From NCBI GenBank assembly GCA_040385245.1, contig JAZKHT010000007.1:496001-560000 (forward strand): a DNA stretch of 64,000 nt, in the 5' to 3' direction. The stretch is from JAZKHT01 sp040385245 (GTDB taxonomy: Bacteria; Pseudomonadota; Alphaproteobacteria; Rhodobacterales; Rhodobacteraceae). Of this stretch, positions 18,501 to 25,023 are shown piece by piece. Below the pieces are notes generated by a model that did no database searches, was not told the DNA's origin, and saw nothing but the letters and a program-made list of their open reading frames with translations. Position numbers and translations under genes: made by a program. Each line of letters opens with the position of its first letter. Positions within the stretch are counted from its first letter, which is position 1.

Positions 18501-18872
18501 CGCGCGCGCCCCATCGTCATGACATCCATTGCCATGTCCGCAGGGATGTTGCCCTCGGCGCTGGGGGTGGGCGAGGGTGGTTCCTTCCGCGCGCCCATGG
18601 CCACGGCGGTGATCGGCGGCATCATCGTATCGACCGCGTTGTCGTTGATCGTTGTGCCATCGTTCTTTTTGATCATGGATGATCTGTCGACCCTGCTCGG
18701 TCGCCTGTTTGGTCGCTTTGTCGGTCCCAAGGAAACCGAACCGGATCAGCCCGAGGCGCATGTTCTGGCCGAACGTATCGCGGCCCTTGGCGCGGAACAG
18801 ACCATTCTTCGCGACCGGCTTGAGGCCGTCACAGATAGCAGACGCCCCGGCAATCTGCACGTCGCGGAATGA
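15564..18872 (+). CDS. RND family efflux permease (HAE1-like)
   Basis: 1102 aa proton-driven inner-membrane pump. GAGGAG precedes ATG 15564. The N-terminus (NFSAWSIRNPIAPLLAFFMLMVLGW) is the first membrane helix; two large periplasmic loops follow, and the paired Asp residues of the proton relay are seen in LATGILVDDAIVEIENIARH. The second half repeats the topology, ending with MGIVTKNAILLIDFA and a final hydrophobic set before a short charged coiled-coil tail (LAERIAALGAEQTILRDRL). Length and motifs match AcrB/MexB-type drug exporters. No outer-membrane factor is encoded in the operon. Substrate unknown. Confidence 0.93.
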   Translation: MNFSAWSIRNPIAPLLAFFMLMVLGWQSFNSLPITRFPNIDVPLVAVSVSQSGAAPAEMETQVTKEIEDAVAGITGVKNIISTVTDGNSTTAVEFRMEVPTEKAVQDVKDAIDQIRGNLPGDIDAPVVTKIDVEGQAIMTFAVQAPDMTIEELSWFVDDTIKRAIQGRPGIGRVDRYGGAEREIRVELNPVKLDSYGITATAVNAQLRATNADLGAGRSEIGAGEQAIRLLGDASTVERLANTTIALSAGRHVRLSDLGEVLDTYEELRSFSRLNGEQVVTFAVFRAKGASEVSVAEVVNEQLDLVRAANPEVQIKLVDETVFYTYGNYEAALHTLIEGAILAVLVVLAFLKNWRATLIAAVALPLSAVPTFWIMDLLGFSLNLVSFLAITLATGILVDDAIVEIENIARHIRMGKTPYRAAIEAADEIGLAVIATTLTIVAVFVPVSFMPGIPGQYFRQFGLTVAIAVLFSLLVARLITPMMAAYLMRAKDAEEKHAEDGPVMRNYLRVVKFTTAGALRLPFGLRIPNYYFTMVAAIVVLIISVFFMVRIPGSFIPPEDVSRIPISVELPPGSTLAETDRTTLAMVEAIRQVDWVDSVFVLGGSSPTGDRDIRRASVTVLLTRLDHSLLLKLSKIGRSMPILGGLVPEVENTGRTVPQNVIEAQIFEKLALIPDVRAFKLNDRGERDLSFSVLSQNEADLNLAVARLEAALSGDPALANVSSEGALPRPEIQITPRANEAARLGITTRSIAEVVRVATIGDADAALAKLSIDNRLIPVRVRLNDASREDLGRIGALKLTTASGATVPLSSVADIAIAEGPSMVDRLNRERRATIGANLPVGVALGTATARFNEIVATVELPASVRVAESGDAEIQAELMAAFGNAMIMGLMLVLTVLILLFGSVIQPFTILFSLPLAIGGVAAALILTGNAVSMPVLIGILMLMGIVTKNAILLIDFAIEMRNQGYTRFAAVMEAGHKRARPIVMTSIAMSAGMLPSALGVGEGGSFRAPMATAVIGGIIVSTALSLIVVPSFFLIMDDLSTLLGRLFGRFVGPKETEPDQPEAHVLAERIAALGAEQTILRDRLEAVTDSRRPGNLHVAE

Positions 18873-18874
18873 AA

Positions 18875-18896
18875 AAGGGGGCCGAAAGGCCCCCTT
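18875..18896 (-). terminator. Rho-independent terminator (mainly for the minus-strand operon)
   Basis: AAGGGGGCC and GGCCCCCTT form a 9-bp stem around GAAA. Read on the minus strand the hairpin is followed by TTTTTC, so it ends the ureohydrolase operon. On the plus strand it may also slow transcription from the pump gene, whose stop codon is two bases away. Confidence 0.8.
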
Positions 18897-18923
18897 GCCA
18901 CCACGGACGAAGATTTCCCGCGT

Positions 18924-19898
18924 CTAGAATCGCAGACCCGATCCACGCGGCGCACCTTGTGGCACGCCGGGCAAGACGCACAGCATTTCATACAGCAGGT
19001 TGGCCCCGATCAGCGCCGTGTTGCCCGCCGGATCATAGGGGGGCGACACCTCGACCAGATCGCCGCCGATGATGTTCAGTCCGGCACATCCGCGCACAAT
19101 CTCCAGCCCCTGCCAGATGGTCAGGCCGCCGGGTTCCACCGTACCGGTTCCGGGGGCAAAGGCGGGGTCCAGACTGTCGATGTCATAGCTGATGTAGACC
19201 GGCGCATCGCCGATCTTTGCCCGCACCTGTTCCATCAGGGGGGCCAGCGATTTGTGCCAGCACTCTTCGGCCTGAACCACGGTCCAACCCTTGTCGCGGC
19301 CCCAGTTGAAATCGTCGGGTGAATAGCCCGTGCCGCGCAGGCCGATCTGGAACACCCTGTCGTTAATCAGGCAACCGTCTTCCCACGCGCGGCGAAACGG
19401 GCACCCGTGGGCCACCTTTTCACCGAACATCGTATCGTTGATATCGGCATGGGCATCGATGTGGATCAGCGCGACCGGCCCGTGTTTGCGCTTGATCGCC
19501 CGCAGGATGGGCCAGGTCAGCGTGTGATCCCCCCCGAGCGTCAGCGGCAACGCCCCCGCATCCATCACACCGTCATAGAACGCCGTAATGATATCGACCG
19601 ACTTCTTCAGATCGAACGTGTTGATCGGAACATCGCCAATGTCGGCCACCTGCAAATGTTCAAACGGGGCGGCCCCGGTTGCCATGTTATAGGGCCGCAG
19701 CATCCGCGATTCGTCGCGGATCTGGCGTGGGCCCAGCCGTGTGCCGGGCCGGTTCGATGTGCCGATGTCCATCGGTATGCCGATGAACGCCACGTCCAGC
19801 CCCGTTGCGTCCCGCTGTGACGGCAGTCGCATCATGGTGGCCGGTCCGCCAAAGCGGGGCATGTCGTTGCCACCCAGCGGTTGGTTGAAACGGGTCAT
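18924..19898 (-). CDS. speB: Agmatinase-family ureohydrolase
   Basis: 324 aa. This family hydrolyses guanidino compounds to urea and an amine with a binuclear Mn centre. All metal motifs are present: GGDHTLT (D124, H125), DAHADIND (D148, H150, D152) and SYDIDSLDPAFAPG (D239, D241). Length is normal. The start codon overlaps the upstream hydrolase stop (ATGA), making this the last gene of a six-gene operon with a polyamine-type importer. That suggests the substrate is imported. Agmatine is the default guess, but guanidinobutyrate or other guanidino acids are equally possible for this branch; sequence alone does not decide. Confidence 0.85.
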   Translation of the reverse strand: MTRFNQPLGGNDMPRFGGPATMMRLPSQRDATGLDVAFIGIPMDIGTSNRPGTRLGPRQIRDESRMLRPYNMATGAAPFEHLQVADIGDVPINTFDLKKSVDIITAFYDGVMDAGALPLTLGGDHTLTWPILRAIKRKHGPVALIHIDAHADINDTMFGEKVAHGCPFRRAWEDGCLINDRVFQIGLRGTGYSPDDFNWGRDKGWTVVQAEECWHKSLAPLMEQVRAKIGDAPVYISYDIDSLDPAFAPGTGTVEPGGLTIWQGLEIVRGCAGLNIIGGDLVEVSPPYDPAGNTALIGANLLYEMLCVLPGVPQGAPRGSGLRF

Positions 19899-20626
19899 GC
19901 CTTTTCCTTTTCGTCTAGCCAGTTGCGCACGATCTGGCGGTGCCGCGCGCCGTCATAACTGGGGAAATGCCCGCCATGCACCACCCGCACCGGCAAGTCA
20001 TACAGCCGCGTCATCGACGCGTGGTATTGCACCATTTCCGCCGGCACATCAGATTCGATCAGCGGCCCGTCATAGACGATGTCGCCGGAAAACAGGATGC
20101 CTGTCGCCGCCTCCCACAGGGCGATGCCGCCGGGGGAATGGCCGGGGGTGTGGATCACCTCAAACCGCCGGTCACCCAGATCGACGATGTCACCATCCCA
20201 CAAAAGCCGCGTCGCGGGGGCGGATTTCACCGCATACAGGGCCGATTGATAGGGCGCGGGTGGCAAGGTGGAAAAGATGTCGTCGGTCACATATTTGTCG
20301 GCATAGGTATTCTCCCGCGTGGGGGTGCGCAGCAGATGCGCCTCGGCCCCGTGGCAGGACCGGCAGGGAAATTCGTGGTGGCAGCCGATGTGGTCAAAGT
20401 GGGTATGGCTTGCCACCGCCTCAAGCGGTTTTTCTGTCACCAGCGGCACCCAGTCGCGCAGGCTGACCACGCCCATGCCGGAATCGACCAGCATGTCCCG
20501 ATCCCGCCCCCGCACGTGCCAGACGTTGCAGCGATAGAATTCGTGGATATGCGGCTCGTCGATCATCGAGACGCCGTCGCCCATGGTGCGTATCCGCCAC
20601 CAGTCTCTTGGATCAGCGCGCATCAT
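19895..20626 (-). CDS. Metallo-beta-lactamase-fold hydrolase
   Basis: 243 aa. The start at ATG 20626 overlaps the stop of the ATPase gene as ATGA and lies next to GGAGGA; the longer in-frame version would lie inside the ATPase gene. It has the zinc motif HTHFDHIG (HxHxDH), then VIHTPGHSPGGIALW with the next metal His, and LFSGDIVYDG with the bridging Asp. This is the glyoxalase-II-like branch of the fold, a cytosolic hydrolase of thioesters, lactones, amides or similar bonds. Its position between importer and ureohydrolase suggests action on the imported compound or on its product, but the bond cut is unknown. Confidence 0.8.
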   Translation of the reverse strand: MMRADPRDWWRIRTMGDGVSMIDEPHIHEFYRCNVWHVRGRDRDMLVDSGMGVVSLRDWVPLVTEKPLEAVASHTHFDHIGCHHEFPCRSCHGAEAHLLRTPTRENTYADKYVTDDIFSTLPPAPYQSALYAVKSAPATRLLWDGDIVDLGDRRFEVIHTPGHSPGGIALWEAATGILFSGDIVYDGPLIESDVPAEMVQYHASMTRLYDLPVRVVHGGHFPSYDGARHRQIVRNWLDEKEKA

Positions 20627-21630
20627 TCCTCCAACAGCACATGGCTTGTGGCCGCAAGATCGATCACCGCGCCGATGTCTGGCGCGGCCCCTTGGGGCAA
20701 GTGAACGACCAGAACGTGATCGGGGGCCGCCAGTGGCGCAAGATGCGCGCGCACATGGGTGCCAAAGAAAGCGGCATCCACCACCCGCGCCGGACCAAGG
20801 CGCAAGGGGCCGTCGATCCCGATCGCCTCGGGCCGCAGACACAGGACCTTGCGCCCTGCGTTGGACAAATCCAAAGGACCAAGGGGGGATGTGTTCCCGT
20901 CCACCGGGATGCGGTTGATCTCCCCCATGAACCCGGCGGTGAAAAGCGTCCTGGGGTGCAGGTACACCTGTCGCGGGGGACCGACATCCTCGATCCGGCC
21001 TGCGTTCATCACGACGATCCGGTCGGCAATCGCCATCGCCTCTTCCTGATCGTGGGTGACGTGCACGAATGTGGTGCCCACCCGGCGCTGGATCGCCTTC
21101 AGTTCGTCCTGCATGGCGCGGCGCAGCTTCAGGTCCAGCGCGCCAAGCGGTTCGTCCAGCAGCAGCACCTCTGGTTCCACCGCCAGCGCCCGGGCCAACG
21201 CCACCCGCTGCCGCTGACCGCCAGACAGTTCAAACGGTCGCCGGTCCCCGGCCCCAGAAAGGCCAACCAGCGCCAGCATCTCCAGCGCCTTTGCCTGCCG
21301 CGCCGCCGCGCCCATTCCGCGCATCCGCAGACCAAAGGCCACGTTGTCCGCCAGCGTCATGTGCGGAAACAGCGCGTAATCCTGAAAAACGGTCGTGGTG
21401 GGCCGCGCCTTTGGCCCCACGCCCGCCATATCGCGCCCCCCGATCAGCACGCGCCCCGTACTGGGTTCGGCAAACCCGCCGATGATCGTCAACAGCGTGG
21501 TCTTGCCACAGCCGGACGGGCCCAGTAGCACGACGAATTCCCCCGCCGTGATGTCAAGATCGACGTGGTCCAGCGCCAGCGCCGATCCGTACCGCTGACT
21601 GACCCCTTGGATGGACACCGATGCCGTCAC
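20623..21630 (-). CDS. ABC transporter ATP-binding protein (spermidine/putrescine type)
   Basis: 335 aa. GTG 21630 overlaps the permease stop (GTGA). Walker A is GPSGCGKTTLL, the signature is LSGGQRQRVALARAL, Walker B is VLLLDEPLGALD, with the switch His in HVTHDQEEAM. The C-terminal 100 residues form a TOBE-type domain (LCLRPEAIGIDG). The closest pattern is PotA/FutC of the polyamine-iron-thiamine import group. It energises the two permeases encoded upstream. Confidence 0.9.
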   Translation of the reverse strand: MTASVSIQGVSQRYGSALALDHVDLDITAGEFVVLLGPSGCGKTTLLTIIGGFAEPSTGRVLIGGRDMAGVGPKARPTTTVFQDYALFPHMTLADNVAFGLRMRGMGAAARQAKALEMLALVGLSGAGDRRPFELSGGQRQRVALARALAVEPEVLLLDEPLGALDLKLRRAMQDELKAIQRRVGTTFVHVTHDQEEAMAIADRIVVMNAGRIEDVGPPRQVYLHPRTLFTAGFMGEINRIPVDGNTSPLGPLDLSNAGRKVLCLRPEAIGIDGPLRLGPARVVDAAFFGTHVRAHLAPLAAPDHVLVVHLPQGAAPDIGAVIDLAATSHVLLEE

Positions 21631-22397
21631 GACTTGGCCTTTCTGAACACGAACACCTCGGCCAGGATCACTGCTGTCACGGACACCAGAAACACCAGTG
21701 ACCCCACGGCATTGGTGGCGGGCGACAGGCCGGATCGCAGCATCGACCAGATTTCCACCGGCAAAGTCACGTCAAACCGCGTCAGCAGAAAGGCGATGAT
21801 GAATTCGTCCCAACTGAACGTCACCGACAGAAAGAACGCCGCCGCCAGCGCGGGGGCCAGCATGGGGGCAGACACATGCCACAGCACCTGAATTTCGGAT
21901 GCGCCTAGGTCACGGGCGGCCCGCTCGGCTGATTTCTGATGATCGCCCATCGCGGCAAAGCTGATGGCAAAGCACAGGGGAAGGTTGATCACCACATGCC
22001 CGACGCCGACCGTCCACAGCGACAGCCGCACCCCAGTCTGATTGAACAGCGCAAGCAGCCCAAGCGCGATGATCAGATAGCTGACGGTCATCGGCGCAAT
22101 CAGCAACCCCCGCATCAGCACCGATCCCGGCAGCCTGACCCGCGCCAATCCATGCGCCGCCAGAAACCCCAGCACCAGCGCCAACAGCGACGACACCACC
22201 GCCACCAGCAGCGAATTGCCCAGCGCCGCCATGACGGCACTGTCGCCCAATACCTGACTGTACCATTTCAGTGTCACGCCCTGAAATGGCGGCACCGGTA
22301 GGCGACCGTCTTGAAACGAAAACGCGACCAACACCGCTACAGGCAGAAAGATGAACGCATAAGCCAGCGCCAGATAAATCCAACCCAACGTCCGCAT
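21627..22397 (-). CDS. ABC transporter permease (PotC-like)
   Basis: 256 aa with six predicted membrane helices, starting MRTLGWIYLALAYAFIFLPV. The ATPase-coupling EAA-type loop is seen at SAERAARDLGASEIQVLWHV. ATG 22397 shares one base with the stop of the preceding permease (TGATG). The longer in-frame alternative starts inside the upstream gene and is not hydrophobic there. It forms the membrane channel together with the 22397-23248 product. Confidence 0.88.
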   Translation of the reverse strand: MRTLGWIYLALAYAFIFLPVAVLVAFSFQDGRLPVPPFQGVTLKWYSQVLGDSAVMAALGNSLLVAVVSSLLALVLGFLAAHGLARVRLPGSVLMRGLLIAPMTVSYLIIALGLLALFNQTGVRLSLWTVGVGHVVINLPLCFAISFAAMGDHQKSAERAARDLGASEIQVLWHVSAPMLAPALAAAFFLSVTFSWDEFIIAFLLTRFDVTLPVEIWSMLRSGLSPATNAVGSLVFLVSVTAVILAEVFVFRKAKS

Positions 22398-23248
22398 CAC
22401 ACCCTGTCCAATCGCAGCCAGCGCGCCGATGCCGCATAGGCCAGCGTCACGATCCCCATCAGGATCACCGACAGCGCGCTTGCCATCGGGAAATTCCCGC
22501 TGCGGCCCAGTTGCAGCATGATCAGTTGTGGCAAGGTCAGTTCGGTATTCCCGCCCAAGATCTGCGGCGTGATATAATCGCCAATGCAAAGAACGAATGT
22601 CAGAAACGCCCCCGTCACCACGCCCGGCAGGGTCAGCGGCAGGATCACATGGCGAAACGTGGCAAAGCGCCCCGCCCCCAGATCCTGCGCCGCGCGGGCA
22701 TAGTTCGGGGAAAGCTGGATCAGGTTGGCATAGATCGTCAGCGTCAGCAGCATGACAAAGAAATGCACGAACCCGATCACCGTTGCCGTGCGGGTCGATG
22801 CAATCTCCAACGGCTGTGCAATCACGCCCGACCACAGCAGCGCCTTGTTGATCACGCCGTTTTGCCCCAGCACCAGCAACCACGAATAGGACCGCACGAC
22901 GTATGACGTCCAGAACGGCAAGACGGCCAGCAACAAAGCCAGCCTTTGCCAGCGCGCAGGCACCCGGAACGCGATGATCGCGGCCAGCGGATAGGCCAGC
23001 AGGATCGACACCACAGTGACAACGGCAGTGATTTCCAAACTGTTGCTCAATGCCTTGAACAAGGCCCATTCGGTGAAGAACCGGGCGTAGTTGCCCGGAT
23101 CAAAGCCGTGAACGATCGCCCGACCGTCCATATGCGCGAACGACAGGGCGACCATGGCCGCAAAGGGGATCACAAAGAATGCCAACGTCCATAGCAGGGC
23201 CGGGGCCACCAGACCCCAGCCCAGACGCCGTTCCGCAGAGGTCGTCAC
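22397..23248 (-). CDS. ABC transporter permease (PotB-like)
   Basis: 283 aa with six membrane segments (for example GLVAPALLWTLAFFVIPFAA) and the coupling loop YARAAQDLGAGRFATFRHV. I prefer GTG 23248, which overlaps the binding-protein stop as GTGA, over a GTG seven codons upstream. It contains the WTSYVVRSYSWLLVLG segment typical of polyamine permeases. It pairs with the next gene to form the channel. Confidence 0.88.
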   Translation of the reverse strand: MTTSAERRLGWGLVAPALLWTLAFFVIPFAAMVALSFAHMDGRAIVHGFDPGNYARFFTEWALFKALSNSLEITAVVTVVSILLAYPLAAIIAFRVPARWQRLALLLAVLPFWTSYVVRSYSWLLVLGQNGVINKALLWSGVIAQPLEIASTRTATVIGFVHFFVMLLTLTIYANLIQLSPNYARAAQDLGAGRFATFRHVILPLTLPGVVTGAFLTFVLCIGDYITPQILGGNTELTLPQLIMLQLGRSGNFPMASALSVILMGIVTLAYAASARWLRLDRV

Positions 23249-24288
23249 TGTTGCAGCATTTCGGTCCACAGATCCTGCATCGCCGTATCAAGCGACGCAT
23301 CCGGGATCGGGTAAAGCTGCGCGCGGGCCAGAAAATCGGGCTGTTCGTCCCAGCGCAGCACGGCCTTTTGTTCGGGCGTCAGGGCATCGCCCGCCTTGGC
23401 GTTCGATGGCATCCCCCAATAGCAGCTTGATGTTGCCAGCCGCGCCTGACCTTCGGGGCTGACGATGTATTTCACGAACTCCACCGCCAGATCGGGCTGG
23501 GTGCTGTCTTTCAACACGGCGATGGACTGCGCCCAGCGCACGGCACCCTGTTTCGGGATCGTCCAGTCGATGTTCGGGTTTTCCGCGTTCAGCACTGCCG
23601 TCAACCATTCGCCGCCGCCGATCACGATGTCGACCTCGCCCGTGGCCAAGGCGGTCTGGCTCGACACCACGTCGGACACTTGTTTCGACGCAGCCTTCAG
23701 CGCGAACAGCGGGTCTTTCAGGCTTGCCAGCGTATCGGCGGTGATGTCCGCCGTGGCAACGCCCTGACCGACGGCCAGCAGGCCCAGAACGGGCAAGTAA
23801 TAATCATAAATCGCAATGCGTCCGTCGTATTTGCCCGATGTCAGGCTGGCCATGTCAGCCATATCCGCCGGATCGACCTTGGATTTGTCATAGGCGATGG
23901 TGTTGTAGCCGAATTTCTCGGTCACCGCATAGGTCACGCCATCGCGGGTGTTGTTGTCGGCCATCACCAGTTCGGGAAAGAAATCGCCCGTGGGCAGACC
24001 GTCGGCGGGCAGGGGGGCCAGCAGGTCGGCATCCACTGCGCGGCCCACATCCACCGCGTCGATCACCAGCACATCCCAATCGCCGGGTTGCGACTGATCA
24101 AGGATGGCCAGCCCCGCCGCCGTACCTTCGTATTCCTTCAGGTTCACCTTCACCCCGAACTTTTCTTCAAAAGGTGCGATCAGCGCGGGGTCGGTGTGGT
24201 CGCACCACACCAGCGCATTCAATTCCTGCGCAAAGGTGGGTGAAGAGAGTGTGAGCAAGGCAAGGGCAGTCTGGGGAACGATACGCAT
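23245..24288 (-). CDS. Periplasmic substrate-binding protein (polyamine type)
   Basis: 347 aa with a signal peptide (MRIVPQTALALLTLSSPTFAQ). AGGAG lies nine bases before ATG 24288. The core reads as a PotD-like type II binding protein: LNALVWCDHTDPALIAPFEEKFGVKV, GDWDVLVIDAVDVGRAVDADLL, and KFGYNTIAYDKSKV. It captures the substrate in the periplasm and delivers it to the permeases encoded immediately downstream. First gene of the operon; a good promoter lies upstream at 24342-24371. The ligand may be a polyamine or guanidino compound, judged from the agmatinase-family gene at the operon end. Confidence 0.88.
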   Translation of the reverse strand: MRIVPQTALALLTLSSPTFAQELNALVWCDHTDPALIAPFEEKFGVKVNLKEYEGTAAGLAILDQSQPGDWDVLVIDAVDVGRAVDADLLAPLPADGLPTGDFFPELVMADNNTRDGVTYAVTEKFGYNTIAYDKSKVDPADMADMASLTSGKYDGRIAIYDYYLPVLGLLAVGQGVATADITADTLASLKDPLFALKAASKQVSDVVSSQTALATGEVDIVIGGGEWLTAVLNAENPNIDWTIPKQGAVRWAQSIAVLKDSTQPDLAVEFVKYIVSPEGQARLATSSCYWGMPSNAKAGDALTPEQKAVLRWDEQPDFLARAQLYPIPDASLDTAMQDLWTEMLQQ

Positions 24289-24341
24289 CTGGATGACTCC
24301 TGTCGGACGGTTGGGCGCTTCTGTGGCGCGGCTTTGGAAAA

Positions 24342-24371
24342 ATAATTGAGTTCGTTCATTTTTGAAGTCAA
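24342..24371 (-). promoter_or_regulatory. Promoter of the polyamine-type transporter operon
   Basis: On the minus strand TTGACT (24371-24366) and AATTAT (24347-24342) are spaced by 18 bases, matching the -35 consensus at five and the -10 at four positions. It is 54 bases upstream of the binding-protein ATG. The spacer, rich in A and containing ATGAACGAAC, would be a natural place for the adjacent TetR protein to bind. Confidence 0.55.
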
Positions 24372-24405
24372 TGTGAAATATGAGGCGATTTAAGAACAGG
24401 GTCCG

Positions 24406-25023
24406 ATGTCAGGCTTGCGCGAAAAACAAAAAGCAGATCGGCAGCGGCGCATTCTGACCGCCGCATCCCGCCTTTTCCGCGAGGCGGGCTATGGCGCGGT
24501 GCGCATCGAAGACATCGCCGCCGCCGCCGAAGTTTCGGTGGGCACCTTCTACAACTACTTTGAAACCAAGGGCGAACTGCTGCTGGCCATCGTCACGATG
24601 GAGGTGGAAGAGGTGCTGTCCTTGGGCGAAAGTGTCGTGCGCGACCCGCCCTGCAGCGTGGAAGTGGCGTTGCGGCAGTTGATCGGCGGCTACTTTGACC
24701 ATTCGCTGGTCTATCTGTCGAAAGAGATGTGGCGCACCGCCCTGGCCATCGCGATTGAGGCACCGGACACCCCGTTTTCCTGCCGCTACACCCAGCTTGA
24801 CAGTCTGATGACCGATCAGGTCTGCAACCTGATCGCCGAATTGCAGGCGCGCGGCCTTGCCCGCCAGGACGTCTGCGCCCGCGCCCTGGGCGAGGTGATC
24901 TTCAATAACCTGAACATGATGTTCATCGAATTCGTCAAATCCGAACCCATGCCGATGGCGCATCTGCACGACAAGGTGGCCGTGCAGATGGCCCCGCTGG
25001 CCGGTTTGCTGGCCAAAGTCTAG
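24406..25023 (+). CDS. TetR family regulator
   Basis: 205 aa. ATG 24406 has AGGG five bases upstream. The DNA-binding helix-turn-helix is at residues about 25-60 (ILTAASRLFREAGYGAVRIEDIAAAAEVSVGTFYNYFETKGELLLA). The ligand domain is normal in length and unassigned. It is divergent from the transporter operon and convergent, with four bases of overlap, with the flavoprotein gene. It probably represses the divergent importer/ureohydrolase operon in response to the imported compound or a breakdown product. Confidence 0.85.
   Translation: MSGLREKQKADRQRRILTAASRLFREAGYGAVRIEDIAAAAEVSVGTFYNYFETKGELLLAIVTMEVEEVLSLGESVVRDPPCSVEVALRQLIGGYFDHSLVYLSKEMWRTALAIAIEAPDTPFSCRYTQLDSLMTDQVCNLIAELQARGLARQDVCARALGEVIFNNLNMMFIEFVKSEPMPMAHLHDKVAVQMAPLAGLLAKV

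Noticed and set aside
24342..24371. Possible TetR palindrome in the promoter spacer
   Set aside because: ATGAACGAAC shares a half-site look with the 13698 operator, but no second arm of useful symmetry is found.
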